64,000 nt of DNA from Methanotrichaceae archaeon (GTDB lineage Archaea; Halobacteriota; Methanosarcinia; Methanotrichales; Methanotrichaceae), in contig JABLXE010000014.1 of the NCBI GenBank assembly GCA_013178225.1, positions 1-64,000 on the forward strand. Reading direction: 5' to 3'. Made by a program: the position numbers and the translations under genes. Positions 1 to 9,188 of this stretch are shown here, piece by piece. Under the pieces are notes generated by a model that was not told the DNA's origin, did not search any database, and saw only the letters and a program-made list of their open reading frames with translations. Position 1 is the first letter of the stretch; every line of letters starts with the position of its first letter.

Positions 1-204
1 GATACAAATAATTTAATTAAATAAAATTTTCTAATTGCTTTTTTTGGCATTAAGTTGATTTTATGATACAGTGTAAGGAGATAAAAATTTGTCGTGATGA
101 GAGCTATCTGGCCCATCAGCTTAATATCAATGAAATTTAATAGTTAATTTATAATTAAGCTTAATAAATCGATAACAGGAAAAATACTTGATTTAAGAAG
201 TTAA
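1..204. other. AT-rich left-edge segment without a gene
   Basis: This stretch is strongly AT-rich, unlike the GC-rich genes that follow. I find no open frame of useful length. An in-frame TAA at 202-204 closes the frame of the truncated DUF763 gene that follows. The sharp composition change near 205-215 looks like a junction where new or degenerated DNA replaced the 5' part of that gene. Confidence 0.5.
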
Positions 205-996
205 CATGCGAAATGTGGGGTAGACAGCGCCTTGGTGCAGGACGGCTACCACATCTACCATCACGCCTTTTTCTTCGATAAAGACGGGAACTGGGCGGTG
301 GTGCAGCAGGGAATGAACCAGGATTTCGCCCGCCGCTATCACTGGCTCTCTGAGTCGGTCGGAAGCTTTGTGGATGAGCCCCACAGCGCCATCTGCTGCC
401 AGAGGCATGAGCCTTCGGTCATGGACCTGACCGCCCACGAGAGCGAAGAATGCCGGAAGACCGCTCTTGACCTGGCAAGAGACGGGCCCTCCCATCTCCT
501 GGACCTGCGCAGACAGCTGAAAGGACAGCGAAGCCTGCTCGACTTTGGCGTCACCGCCGGTCGGCAGGAGGAGATTAAGGAGATCTTCATGCCCCGCCGG
601 CATGAGCTGATCGCCCTGCTGGACATAGATGAGGCGGGAAGGCGTGCCCTGCAGACCGCCTATGAGCTTCAGCCCGAGAGCTACGAGGATCTGGTGGCCT
701 TGAAGGGCATGGGGCCCAGGAGAATACGAGCTTTATCGCTGATCTCCGAGCTGATCTACGGAGCGCCGCCCAGCTGGCGCGATCCGGCCAGGTTCAGCTT
801 CGCTCACGGCGGAAAGGACGGAACTCCGTTTCCGGTAGACCGGGAGACGTATGACGCTTCCATCAGAACCCTGGAAGAGGCCCTGGAGGGAGCAAAGGTC
901 GACCGTGAGGATAAACGACAAGCCCTCAAGCGGCTTTGCAGACATACCGGCGCGGTCCTATGCGAAAATGGCCGGCAATCTTTGGCCGCCAATTGA
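205..996 (+). pseudogene. DUF763 family protein, 5'-truncated
   Basis: The frame encodes the C-terminal two thirds of a DUF763 protein, an archaeal and bacterial family of unknown function with members usually near 370 residues. The family-like block 'VDSALVQDGYHIYHH' followed by 'WAVVQQGMN' appears at the very start. It should be internal, so the N-terminal part is missing. A helix-hairpin-helix-like segment ('LKGMGPRRIRAL') lies in the middle and may bind DNA. No ATG opens the frame: a TAA ends at 204, and the first possible starts are TTG 232 and GTG 235, inside the conserved block. DNA before about 210 is AT-rich and unrelated. I infer a deletion or rearrangement relic. It could still be translated as a short form, but I see no ribosome-binding site. 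Confidence 0.7.
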
Positions 997-1077
997 AAGA
1001 CATCCAGAAAGTCTTCTCTGCACAAGGTTTATTGCCTTTCAAGCCCCGGAGACGTCCAGCAAATTATGAGGAATGCT

Positions 1078-1584
1078 ATGCGACTTTCCATGGATTTGGA
1101 GCTGCAGGATATACCAGGGCAGCTGCTCCTGGCTCTGCAGCCCCTTAAAGATAACAAAGCCAACATCATCAGCGTGGTTCACCACCGGGAGAGAAAGACC
1201 CCGCGAGGCACCATTCCCGTCCGCTTCGTAGTGGAGATGGACCGCTCCAAGCTGGATGCGGTAAAAAGCCAGCTTGTCAGCCTGGGCGTGACCGTGGTGC
1301 GGGCCGGCGAAGTGCGCTTCATCGAGGACGTGGCGGTGGTTCTGGTGGGCCATATACTGGACAGTGACCTGGGCGACACCATAAACCGCATCGATTCGAC
1401 CGGCTATGCTGAGGTCATGGACCTGGCCCTGACCATGCCGGGAGTGAACGAGCCGTCTTCTGCCTATCTCCGCATAAGGGCCACAGGAAAAGCGGAGATT
1501 CATAAGGCCCTGTCCATTCTGCGGCAGGTGGGCGAGGAGAAGAAACTGCTGGTGATTGAGCCAATCGAGGATGAGGCAGCATGA
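1078..1584 (+). CDS. ACT domain protein linked to homoserine dehydrogenase
   Basis: This 168-residue protein opens with an ACT-like fold ('LQDIPGQLLLALQPLKDNKA', then an Ile/Val-rich strand pattern). ACT domains bind amino acids and regulate the enzymes of their synthesis. A second similar beta-alpha-beta half follows from about residue 80. I chose ATG 1078 because 'GAGG' lies six bases upstream; ATG 1066 in the same frame has no such site. The stop overlaps the start of hom by four bases (ATGA), so the two are translationally coupled. The archaeal Hom next to it lacks its own ACT domain, so this protein is probably its threonine- or methionine-sensing partner (inference). Confidence 0.8.
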   Translation: MRLSMDLELQDIPGQLLLALQPLKDNKANIISVVHHRERKTPRGTIPVRFVVEMDRSKLDAVKSQLVSLGVTVVRAGEVRFIEDVAVVLVGHILDSDLGDTINRIDSTGYAEVMDLALTMPGVNEPSSAYLRIRATGKAEIHKALSILRQVGEEKKLLVIEPIEDEAA

Positions 1585-2588
1585 GAGAGGTCAAGATATC
1601 TCTGGTGGGCTACGGCGTTGTCGGCCACGGAGTGGTGGACGTGCTCACCCGAAAGAGAGCGATGATGAAAGAGCTGGGGCTGGACCTCAAGCTCATAAGC
1701 GTCACCGATCACACCGGCACGATAATTAGCGAGGATGGAATCGACGCCCAAAAAATTTTGGGCGAGAAGACCCTGACCAACGTGGCCACTTCCAGCATGA
1801 AGGGAAAGGAGGCCATCGACGCCATAGCATCCGACCTGGTAATCGAAGTCACTCCCACCAATATCGTTCACGGCCAGCCGGGACTCGGCCACATGGAGGC
1901 CGCTTTAGCCGGAGGAAAGCACGTGGTCACCTCCAACAAGGGCCCGCTGGTGGTAGCTTACAGCCGCCTCAAGAAGCTGGCCGAGGACAACGGCGTGATG
2001 CTGAAGTTCGAGGCTACCGCCGGAGGCACCATGCCCCTGATCAGCCTGGTCGAGCGGACGCTGGTCGGAAACACCATCTACGGCATCCGGGGCATATTTA
2101 ACGGCACCTGCAACTATATCCTCACCAGAATGGCTGAGGAGAACATCCCCTACACTCATGCTCTCTCCGAGGCTCAGGACCTGGGGATTGCCGAGGCCGA
2201 CCCCAGCTACGACGTGGAGGGTGTAGACACCGCCGGAAAGGTGGTGATCCTGGCCAATGCGCTCTTCGACATGAACATAAAGTACAGCGACGTGGACGTG
2301 ACCGGAATTACCGGCGTCACACCTGAAGCTCTGGCGCTGGCTCGCGAAAAGGGCTATGCCATAAAGCTGATTGGCGACGTGCCCGCCCTGACCGTGCGGC
2401 CCACTCTGGTCCCCGTGGGAAGCCCTATAGCGGTGGGGGGCACCCTGAACTCGGCTGCTATCTACACTGACCTCTCCGGCACCATCACCGTCAGCGGCCT
2501 GGGAGCGGGCTCGATTGAGACCGCCAGCGCCATTCTGAGCGATGTGGTCAGCATCTACAGAACCAAACGCATAGACGCGATATTCTGA
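1581..2588 (+). CDS. hom: homoserine dehydrogenase
   Basis: Reduces aspartate semialdehyde to homoserine with NAD(P)H, the branch point to threonine and methionine. The Rossmann glycine motif GYGVVG is at residues 10-15, the 'TSNKGPL' segment at 117-123, the family signature 'GIFNGTCNYILTRM' at 171-184, and 'EADPSYDVEG' with the catalytic lysine region near 205-220. At 335 residues it has the short archaeal form without a C-terminal ACT domain. It overlaps the preceding ACT-domain gene by four bases and ends two bases before the DNA ligase gene, so the whole + strand set looks co-transcribed. Confidence 0.95.
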   Translation: MREVKISLVGYGVVGHGVVDVLTRKRAMMKELGLDLKLISVTDHTGTIISEDGIDAQKILGEKTLTNVATSSMKGKEAIDAIASDLVIEVTPTNIVHGQPGLGHMEAALAGGKHVVTSNKGPLVVAYSRLKKLAEDNGVMLKFEATAGGTMPLISLVERTLVGNTIYGIRGIFNGTCNYILTRMAEENIPYTHALSEAQDLGIAEADPSYDVEGVDTAGKVVILANALFDMNIKYSDVDVTGITGVTPEALALAREKGYAIKLIGDVPALTVRPTLVPVGSPIAVGGTLNSAAIYTDLSGTITVSGLGAGSIETASAILSDVVSIYRTKRIDAIF

Positions 2589-2590
2589 AC

Positions 2591-4264
2591 ATGACCGGCT
2601 TTTCCAGCTTCGCAGAGCTCTGTGAGCACGTCGAGGGTGTATCCGGAAGCCTGCAGAAGATCGATCTGGTTGCGGCATTCCTGGCGGAGCTGGAGGAAGC
2701 TGAGCTGGCCATTGTCCCCAATCTGGTCATGGGCGTGGTCTTCCCGCCGGGCTCGGATCTGGTGATGGGGGTAGGACCCAGCATCCTCTATGAGGCGCTG
2801 GGGCGTGCCTGCGGCTGCTCGCCGGATACAATCTCCAATATGCTGCGGGCCACAGGGGATCCGGGGCTGGTAGCCGAGCAGCTGGCTCAGAGGCGCAGGC
2901 CCATAGGATTTGGGGCATTCGTTCCCCAGGATCAGCTGTCCGTGATCGATGTTCACCGGCGGTTCGTGGACGTAGCCCGGGCCTCAGGCAGGAGGAGCCA
3001 GGATATAAAAGTCAAGAACCTGCAGTTCCTGTTCAGCCAGGCTTCTCCCCTGGAATCCAGGTACCTGGCCCGGCTGGCCATCGAAGACCTGAGAATCGGT
3101 GTGGGTGAAGGGGGCGTCAGGGACGCTCTGGCCAAGGCCTTCTCCACTCCTGCCGGCGAGGTGGAGAGAGGCTACAACCTCACCAACGACATGGGAATGG
3201 TGGCGGTCAACGCCAAACGCGGGACCCTGACCGACCTCTCGGTCACCATCAATCACCCCATCAAGATGATGCTGGCCCAGCTGGGAGAGGGCATTCCCGC
3301 AGCCATGGCGGAGATGGGATCGGCGGCGGTGGAGTGGAAGTATGACGGGGCCAGGGTTCAGATTCACAAAGACGGAGAACAGGTGCGGATCTACTCCCGC
3401 CGGCTGGAGAACGTGACCTCTTCGCTTCCGGAGATTGTGTCCGCCGTCGGCCAGGAGGTGACCGCCGAGACCGCTATCCTGGATGGCGAGGCGGTGGCCC
3501 TGGGAGATAACGGCCGTCCTCTGCCCTTCCAGCAGATCCTGAAGAGGTTCCGCAGAAAATACAAGGTGAAGAAGCTGGCTGCCGAGATTCCGCTCACCCT
3601 ATTCATCTTCGACCTGATCTACCTCAACGGCCGGAGCGTGATAGACCTATCGCTCACGGACCGGAGGAAGCTCTTATCGGAGATATGCGGGCCCCGGCTG
3701 CTGGCCGAGCAGGTGGTTTCAGACCGGCCGGAAAGGGTGGAGGAGATTTACCAAAGTGCCCTTGATGGCGGACACGAGGGCATCATGCTCAAAAATCCGG
3801 CGTCTGTCTACGCGCCGGGAAAGAGGGGCAAGAACTGGCTCAAGATCAAGCCGGTAATGGAGACCCTGGACCTGGTGGTAATCGGGGCCCGGTGGGGCGA
3901 AGGCCGCAGGGCGACGCTCCTGGGCTCGTACAGACTGGCCTGCCGGAACCTCGAAAGCGGAACGCTCCTGGACGTGGGCTGGGTGGCGACCGGACTCAGC
4001 GACGAGACGCTGGCTGAGCTCACAGAGATTTTCAAAGACCTGATCGTGGTGGAGAAGGCCATGGAGGTGGAGCTGAAGCCGGCGGTGATCTTTGAGGTGG
4101 CCTACGAGGAGATTCAGAGAAGCCCCAACTACTCCTCCGGGTACGCGCTGCGCTTTCCCAGACTGGTGACGGTCAGGGACGACAAATCCCTGGAGGACGC
4201 GGACACCATTGACCGGGTGGTTTCGCTCTACAAGATGCAGCGCGGCAGGAACTCAACCGCTTGA
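2591..4264 (+). CDS. lig: ATP-dependent DNA ligase
   Basis: Seals nicks in replication and repair through a ligase-AMP intermediate. The adenylated lysine is Lys250 in motif I ('EWKYDGARVQ'), followed by the arginine of motif Ia ('YSRRLENVT'), motif III 'ILDGEAVAL', motif IV 'EGIMLKNP' and motif V 'NWLKIKP'. The first 230 residues match the archaeal and eukaryal N-terminal DNA-binding domain and the end is the OB-fold domain. Its 557 residues are the normal length for archaeal LigI. It starts two bases after hom without a clear Shine-Dalgarno sequence, which suggests translation coupled to hom. Confidence 0.97.
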   Translation: MTGFSSFAELCEHVEGVSGSLQKIDLVAAFLAELEEAELAIVPNLVMGVVFPPGSDLVMGVGPSILYEALGRACGCSPDTISNMLRATGDPGLVAEQLAQRRRPIGFGAFVPQDQLSVIDVHRRFVDVARASGRRSQDIKVKNLQFLFSQASPLESRYLARLAIEDLRIGVGEGGVRDALAKAFSTPAGEVERGYNLTNDMGMVAVNAKRGTLTDLSVTINHPIKMMLAQLGEGIPAAMAEMGSAAVEWKYDGARVQIHKDGEQVRIYSRRLENVTSSLPEIVSAVGQEVTAETAILDGEAVALGDNGRPLPFQQILKRFRRKYKVKKLAAEIPLTLFIFDLIYLNGRSVIDLSLTDRRKLLSEICGPRLLAEQVVSDRPERVEEIYQSALDGGHEGIMLKNPASVYAPGKRGKNWLKIKPVMETLDLVVIGARWGEGRRATLLGSYRLACRNLESGTLLDVGWVATGLSDETLAELTEIFKDLIVVEKAMEVELKPAVIFEVAYEEIQRSPNYSSGYALRFPRLVTVRDDKSLEDADTIDRVVSLYKMQRGRNSTA

Positions 4265-4277
4265 AGGTGAAATTTCG

Positions 4278-5564
4278 ATGCTGTTTAAAAGGCTGGAAGA
4301 ACTGAGGGACGAGGATCTGAAGGGCCTTCTGTCCCGAGAGGTGGGAATTCAGGACGTGCTTGCCCCGGTGAACGAGATCCTGATGGATGTGGGAAGCAAG
4401 GGCGATGAGGCTCTGTTTAGGCTGACTGAGAAGTTCGAAGGAGCCCGCCTAAAGGACCTGAGGGTGAGCGGCGACGAGATCCAGGCAGCCTATGATGCGG
4501 TGGACGAAAAACTCCTGGACTCGCTCTCGCAGGCGGCGGAGAACATCTTTGCGTTTCACCAGCAGCAGCGGGAAAAGGACCTCTGGCTCTCTGAAGTATC
4601 TCCCGGCGTGCTGGTCGGCCAGAAGGTGGTGCCCCTGGATTCGGTCGGAGCTTATGTGCCGGGCGGACGGGCTACCTACCCCAGCTCGGCTCTCATGAAC
4701 GTCATACCGGCCAAGGTGGCAGGCGTTCCCAGAATCGCGGTGTGCACGCCCCCCAGATCTGATGGAAATATTGCACCTCTAACGTTAGTCGCTGCCGATC
4801 TGGCCGGGGCCGATGAGATCTACAAGCTGGGCGGAGCACAGGCCGTGGCGGCCATGGCCTTCGGCACTGAGACGGTCCCGCGGGTCAACAAGATCGTGGG
4901 CCCCGGCAACGTCTACGTGACTGCGGCCAAGATGCTGGCCAGAGGGACTGTCGAGATCGATTTTCCGGCCGGCCCCAGCGAGGTGCTGATCCTGGCCGAT
5001 CGCTGTGCCGACCCCAGGGTGCTGGCCGCGGACATGATCGCTCAGGCCGAGCACGACCCGCATTCCATAGCGGTCCTGGTCTCTGTGGACGAGCTGCTGG
5101 CAACGGCCGTCTTCGAGGAGACAGAAATAATGGCCCGTGAGGCGGCCCGGTCCGAGATAGTTACCCTGAGCCTGGAGCACAGCGCAGTTCTGGTGGCATC
5201 AGGCATTGAAGAGGCGGTGGACTTCGCCAACGCCTTTGCGCCCGAACACCTGGAGATCGTGACTGCGGACCCAATTGCGGTCTTGAGGTCCATCAGGCAC
5301 GCGGGCAGCGTCTTCCTGGGGAACTTCACCCCGGTTGCGGCCGGCGACTACGCGAGCGGCACCAACCACGTCCTTCCTACCTCGGGATACGCCCGCTCGT
5401 TCTCGGGCCTGAACGTGGATCACTTCGTCAAGAAGATCTCGGTGCAGATGATATCCGAGAACGGCCTCCGGACCCTGGCCGGCTCGGTGGTCTCCTTGGC
5501 CGAGGCCGAAGGGCTGATGGCTCACGCCGAATCGGTGCGGAAAAGGCTGGAAGAGCGCCTGTGA
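4278..5564 (+). CDS. hisD: histidinol dehydrogenase
   Basis: Carries out the last two steps of histidine synthesis, oxidising histidinol to histidine with two NAD+ and a bound zinc. Recognisable segments are '[19 protein letters not shown]', '[14 protein letters not shown]', '[13 protein letters not shown]', 'AQAEHDPHS' and 'FAPEHLEI', the last two holding zinc and catalytic His/Glu residues. I use ATG 4278 (428 residues, normal length) because 'GAAGGTGA' lies just upstream. A longer frame from 4209 would overlap the end of the ligase gene. It is the last gene of the + strand group and is followed by a T-run. No other his gene is in the window, so histidine genes are scattered here. Confidence 0.96.
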   Translation: MLFKRLEELRDEDLKGLLSREVGIQDVLAPVNEILMDVGSKGDEALFRLTEKFEGARLKDLRVSGDEIQAAYDAVDEKLLDSLSQAAENIFAFHQQQREKDLWLSEVSPGVLVGQKVVPLDSVGAYVPGGRATYPSSALMNVIPAKVAGVPRIAVCTPPRSDGNIAPLTLVAADLAGADEIYKLGGAQAVAAMAFGTETVPRVNKIVGPGNVYVTAAKMLARGTVEIDFPAGPSEVLILADRCADPRVLAADMIAQAEHDPHSIAVLVSVDELLATAVFEETEIMAREAARSEIVTLSLEHSAVLVASGIEEAVDFANAFAPEHLEIVTADPIAVLRSIRHAGSVFLGNFTPVAAGDYASGTNHVLPTSGYARSFSGLNVDHFVKKISVQMISENGLRTLAGSVVSLAEAEGLMAHAESVRKRLEERL

Positions 5565-5595
5565 TGGCCAGGGGTTGTCGCTGAGACGGCTGCTG

Positions 5596-5614
5596 CCGGC
5601 ATCCGGCTTTTTTT
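5596..5614 (+). terminator. T-run terminator after hisD
   Basis: Seven consecutive T at 5608-5614 follow a GC-rich stretch 30-45 bases after the hisD stop. This is the usual archaeal termination signal. The facing ClC gene ends at 5641, so the two units converge here. Confidence 0.5.
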
Positions 5615-5640
5615 AGGCATCCTTTTGATGCTATTGAATG

Positions 5641-7314
5641 CTATTTATCGATCAGCCTGCGCTGGCTTTCCCTTTCATAGGCCTTGATGATGTCCGTCCT
5701 GGTGATGATCCCGACGAGCCTCCTCGGATCATCCCGGCTGACCACCGGGAGCCGTCCTATTCCGTACCGGTACATCAGGTCCATGGCGTTCTTGGCCGAC
5801 TGATGCGGCTGGACGGTTATGACTTCCTTTAGCGCCACATCGCCTGCGCAGGCGGTCTGCTGGCGCTGTAGGGGGACGCGTCTCACATCGTCGAAGGTGA
5901 TGATTCCGACCAGCTTTCCCTGGTCCACTATCGGATAGCCGGTGTAGTTGTACTCGGAGAAGAGGTCTCTCACCTGGGTGACGGTGGTGGTCGGATCAAC
6001 CGTTACCACCTGTGTCTGCATGGCCTCGCCAACCGAGACCTCCTCCAGTATCGGCTGGGGCTGATCCATGTAAATTCCCTTCCTCATCAGCTTGATGGTG
6101 TAGATCGAGCCTCCCTTGAGCAGAAAATGGGCTGTGGTATAGCTCAGTATGCAGGACACAATCAAGGTAGGAAGCGCACTGTAATTGCCGGTCATCTCGG
6201 TTATCATGAATATGCAGGTCAGTGGTGCAGCAGCTGCACCGGCAAAGAAGGCTCCCATGCCGATCAAGCCGTAATCCAGCGGGTTTATGATGAAGCCCGG
6301 AAAGGCCATATCCGCCGTCATTCCCGCAGCCAGGCCGAACATGGTGCCGATGTACAGCGTCGGTGCGAAGGCTCCGCCGCTTCCACCCGAGCCCACGGTG
6401 AAACAGGTGGCAAGGATCTTCACCAGGGCCAGGGTGATTAGCAGCATCAGCAGATGGCTGGAGCTGTAGGAGGTGGCGAGCTTGAAGACGCTGTTTATTC
6501 CCTCGTACCCGACCCCCATTATGCCGTAAGTGGGGAAGTAATATCCGGCTATGCCGGCCACGATTCCTCCAATGCCGGGCTTTACCATGCCTGGGACCGG
6601 CAGCCAGGCGAAGAAGTCCTCAACGAGGTAGTAGACCCTGACCCACAGGAAGGAGAGGATGCCGAACACCGGACCCAGCAAGAAGCACAGCATTAGATCG
6701 AAGGAGGTGAAATAGAAAGACGGATTGACGAACTCCGGGACCGGGTCGATTAGCGAAGCGGCCACCGCTTTTCCCACAACGGCTGCGAGCAATATGGGGA
6801 CAGCATCGGAGGAGGAGAATCTCTTGGAGACCACTTCCATACTGAATATGGCTCCACCCATGGGTGCGTTGAAGGTTCCGGCGATTCCAGCCGCCACGCC
6901 GCAGGTGGTGAGCACCTTGATCTCCCGGGGGGTGAGCTTCAGGGCCCTGCCGATGAACGATCCAACTGAAGCCCCGATGAGGGCGATAGGTCCCTCCCGG
7001 CCGGCGCTGCCCCCGCTTCCCAGGGTGATGGCCGAGGTGAAGATCAAGGTGACCCCGACTCTTTTTCTGATCTCTCCGCCGTGCCTTGAGAGGGCAGTCA
7101 TGACGTGAGGAATGCCGTCGCCGCGGGCCTCGGGCACCAGATTGTAGACGATTGGACCCACAATCAGCCCGCCGATTACCGGCAGCAGGATTATGAAATA
7201 GGGACTGGAGGCCAGCGGTAGCAGAAAGCCGAAGAAGAAATCATACGATATCTGGACCAGGGCTCGAAAAGCCACGGCACCCAAACCACCTGCTATGCCC
7301 ACCAGGACCGACAA
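5641..7314 (-). CDS. ClC-family chloride channel/antiporter with CBS pair
   Basis: Membrane protein of the ClC family moving chloride, possibly in exchange for protons. The selectivity-filter segments are present: 'GSGGSAGREGP' at residues 99-109, with the gating glutamate E108, and 'GSGGSGGAFAPTLYIG' further on. Many membrane helices fill the first 420 residues. The last 120 residues hold two CBS domains, which usually sense adenine nucleotides. The start is uncertain. TTG 7314 is the first standard start, but the frame stays open for 28 more codons to a TAG at 7399-7401 and reads like family sequence ('RREAYLRGSEDFRW') without ATG, GTG or TTG. The true N-terminus may use a rare codon or have lost its start. 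Confidence 0.92.
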   Translation of the reverse strand: MSVLVGIAGGLGAVAFRALVQISYDFFFGFLLPLASSPYFIILLPVIGGLIVGPIVYNLVPEARGDGIPHVMTALSRHGGEIRKRVGVTLIFTSAITLGSGGSAGREGPIALIGASVGSFIGRALKLTPREIKVLTTCGVAAGIAGTFNAPMGGAIFSMEVVSKRFSSSDAVPILLAAVVGKAVAASLIDPVPEFVNPSFYFTSFDLMLCFLLGPVFGILSFLWVRVYYLVEDFFAWLPVPGMVKPGIGGIVAGIAGYYFPTYGIMGVGYEGINSVFKLATSYSSSHLLMLLITLALVKILATCFTVGSGGSGGAFAPTLYIGTMFGLAAGMTADMAFPGFIINPLDYGLIGMGAFFAGAAAAPLTCIFMITEMTGNYSALPTLIVSCILSYTTAHFLLKGGSIYTIKLMRKGIYMDQPQPILEEVSVGEAMQTQVVTVDPTTTVTQVRDLFSEYNYTGYPIVDQGKLVGIITFDDVRRVPLQRQQTACAGDVALKEVITVQPHQSAKNAMDLMYRYGIGRLPVVSRDDPRRLVGIITRTDIIKAYERESQRRLIDK

Positions 7315-7401
7315 TATGTCCAGGTATATCCAGCGAAAATCCTCGGAACCCCTCAGATATGCCTCACGTCTCCTAAATTCGATGTAACAGAAACTATCCT
7401 A

Positions 7402-8053
7402 AGATCTCATAAAAAAAGCTTATGGCAAAAGGCGATTGCTGGACAACTGAATGCTAAAGAGACGCTTGAACGATTCCCTCATTGATTCAAAAACTCGCAT
7501 TACCTGTCTCTTCGAACGCAGCGCTTCAATTCCTCGAACTTTTTAGTTGCGTGAGCCCTGTAGCGCCCCTCTCGATATTTTGTTCCAGGATAACAAGGTC
7601 CCTGATCCCCAGATAGACTGAATGATATTCGGAATTCTCCGCAATCTACCGTCGACATAAGAACGATAGAATTCTCATTCCAATTCAATGCCAAGATCTA
7701 TCTGTTGCGAAAATAAGTTGATTATTGAGGGAAATCGTAATTTTATATTTAAGTTCTAATTTTATATTTGAATTCCTATTTCCGTTATGATTGGTGCTGT
7801 GCACCGGAAGTCGTTTCCGAGGTCATTGTACTGCGGGCAAAAGCAAAGCCCCCAAAAAGAGGACAGGGATAGTGTTTGCGGAAAATCGCTTCCGCCATCA
7901 CCGCTGGAAAGAGCCACCGTCTGCCGGGGCCGGCATCTGTGCTGTCAAATAGGCCGATTGAGCCGATGATCATTGATGAGGGTTATCGGGGCCCCGGCAT
8001 TTCTAAATGGCACATCTCCCAATCTTCGCTGCTGCCGGAAAAGATGCAATCTC
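7402..8053. other. Non-coding region with a 19-bp direct repeat
   Basis: About 650 bases without a convincing gene. The short frames here have no recognisable domains and no ribosome-binding sites. The left half is AT-rich and holds two adjacent 19-bp copies at 7738-7775. The right half (7790-8040) turns GC-rich, with runs such as 'GGGGCCCCGG', and might encode a structured RNA, though I recognise no RNA class. Confidence 0.4.
7738..7775. repeat. Tandem 19-bp direct repeat, TATA-like
   Basis: Two adjacent 19-base copies (7738-7756 and 7757-7775) of TAATTTTATATTT followed by AAGTTC or GAATTC, with two mismatches. Each contains a 'TTTATATTT' core that could serve as an archaeal TATA element. 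The second copy sits about 25 bases before 7790, where the sequence becomes GC-rich. It may be a doubled promoter or an operator; no gene is clearly attached. Confidence 0.55.
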
Positions 8054-8470
8054 TCAGATCGAGTTCTCCCATCCCTGGCCAAAGTCGATCAGCGGCCGGA
8101 CTTCGACCACATCAAACGTGGCCAGCACCTGAACCATATCTGCGCCTTCCTCGCCGACGATCTTGGCGATCTGACTCTTGTACGCCTCTAGCTTTGGCCC
8201 TGATGTAGCGTACTCCTTCATCCGGAGATAGACCCTGATGCCTTTCCAGTCCCGGACCTCCTCTGCCGGCACCATAATCATGAATACGGCATTTGGATTC
8301 TCCTGAAGGTTGGCAAAGGTGCGGCCTTTGCCGAAGGCCACTACGACCGTCCTGTCGTCGAGCATTTGGGGAGAGCCGTAGACCGCAGAGTCCACCCTAC
8401 CATCCTTGCTGGCTGTGCTGATGACGCCAATTCTCGGCGGCTTATTGAAATACTCCATCAATCTTGCCAT
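8054..8470 (-). CDS. Pyridoxamine 5'-phosphate oxidase-like flavin split-barrel protein
   Basis: This 138-residue protein fits the FMN-binding split-barrel superfamily: 'PPRIGVISTASKDGRVDSAVYGSPQMLDD' begins the barrel, and 'VVVAFGKGRTFANLQENPNAVFMI' is the usual flavin-contact strand and loop. Members reduce or oxidise small substrates with FMN or F420; the substrate cannot be read from sequence. 'GAGGAAGA' lies just before ATG 8470 and fixes the start. It stands alone between two non-coding stretches. Confidence 0.8.
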   Translation of the reverse strand: MARLMEYFNKPPRIGVISTASKDGRVDSAVYGSPQMLDDRTVVVAFGKGRTFANLQENPNAVFMIMVPAEEVRDWKGIRVYLRMKEYATSGPKLEAYKSQIAKIVGEEGADMVQVLATFDVVEVRPLIDFGQGWENSI

Positions 8471-8596
8471 GATCTTCCTCGGTCTCTTTTTTGGATCTGC
8501 AAATTCCTTTATCCGGTTTCGGCGAAAAGAACGAGAATTTGAGCCGCAATCATTTGAAGCCAGATTCCGCCAAAAAAGATTTACATCGGATGAGCA

Positions 8597-8884
8597 TCAA
8601 GAATCGTTCTCGTCGTCCTCTGAACGGGCATTGGACATGAAGTCTTGCCGGTTGTCATTTCCTCTAATATTTTCCACGTCGTATCCGGTGTCTCTTGGAA
8701 CCCGGGATTCAGGAACCCACAGGATTTCATCTATCTCATAGGTCTCTCCGGTGGAATAGCACCTAACCATCGGAGCCCCTATAAATTCGATCCGAAGTTT
8801 GCATAATGGGCAGATTGCTACTTCCACTTCCCCTTTCTCGTTCCTTCGCTCAATATCTAACAAGATTCCCACTCCGTTGGGCAT
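8597..8884 (-). CDS. Hypothetical protein with one CxxC pair
   Basis: A 95-residue acidic protein I do not recognise. Near residue 26 it has the knuckle 'CPLC', and a third cysteine sits at 'VRCYSTGE'; the tail is rich in Asp, Glu, Asn and Arg. The pattern 'RIEFIGAPMVRCYSTGETYEIDEI' looks like a small beta fold that might bind a metal. No ribosome-binding site precedes ATG 8884, but an AT-rich TATA-like stretch about 25-35 bases upstream (8909-8918) would fit a leaderless message. It is probably real because of its clean codon pattern. Confidence 0.5.
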   Translation of the reverse strand: MPNGVGILLDIERRNEKGEVEVAICPLCKLRIEFIGAPMVRCYSTGETYEIDEILWVPESRVPRDTGYDVENIRGNDNRQDFMSNARSEDDENDS

Positions 8885-9188
8885 TAGCTGATATTTGGGT
8901 CGATTAGTCTATTATTATGTCGGTTCAGGACCCTCCTGCCAATTCAGGTCTCCTGAAAACCGCTGTGCATACGGCCGCGAAGATAGCGATATCAGTGAAG
9001 CCTAGAGAAAGGTGATGGCAAAATTTCCGTCGGAGAGATTGGGCGGGCAGGTTTTGCCATCACGCCATCTTAGCCCGCGATCCAAGCCCACGAGATGGAG
9101 ATTGATTTGGCCAGTGCTGGCCGGCAGACGAAACGAGGAAGCGTTCTAATACCAAAGAACCGCAATTAATCGATATTGGTGACAGACG
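8885..9188. other. Intergenic region upstream of marker 8 gene
   Basis: Roughly 300 bases with no gene. Its main content is the perfect 12-bp inverted repeat at 9012-9063, described separately, and a GGTGA ribosome-binding site at 9178-9182 for the marker 8 gene. I see no tRNA or known riboswitch. Confidence 0.5.
9012..9063 (+). repeat. Perfect 12-bp inverted repeat
   Basis: GTGATGGCAAAA at 9012-9023 is exactly complementary in inverted order to TTTTGCCATCAC at 9052-9063, with a 28-base spacer rich in G. As RNA it would form a strong stem about 125 bases before the methanogenesis marker 8 start. As DNA it could be a wide-spaced operator. There is no poly-T after it, so it is not a simple terminator. 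Confidence 0.75.

Noticed and set aside
94-130. C/D box small RNA (GTGATGA at 94-100)
   Set aside because: No CTGA D box follows at suitable distance.
7787-7969. A 60-codon + strand frame after the 19-bp repeat
   Set aside because: Placed well for a leaderless start, but the sequence is Arg/Ser/Cys-biased with no domain-like pattern.
9012-9063. Fluoride or other known riboswitch
   Set aside because: The GTGATGGC start recalls the fluoride class, but the expected following bases are absent and the long simple stem does not fit.
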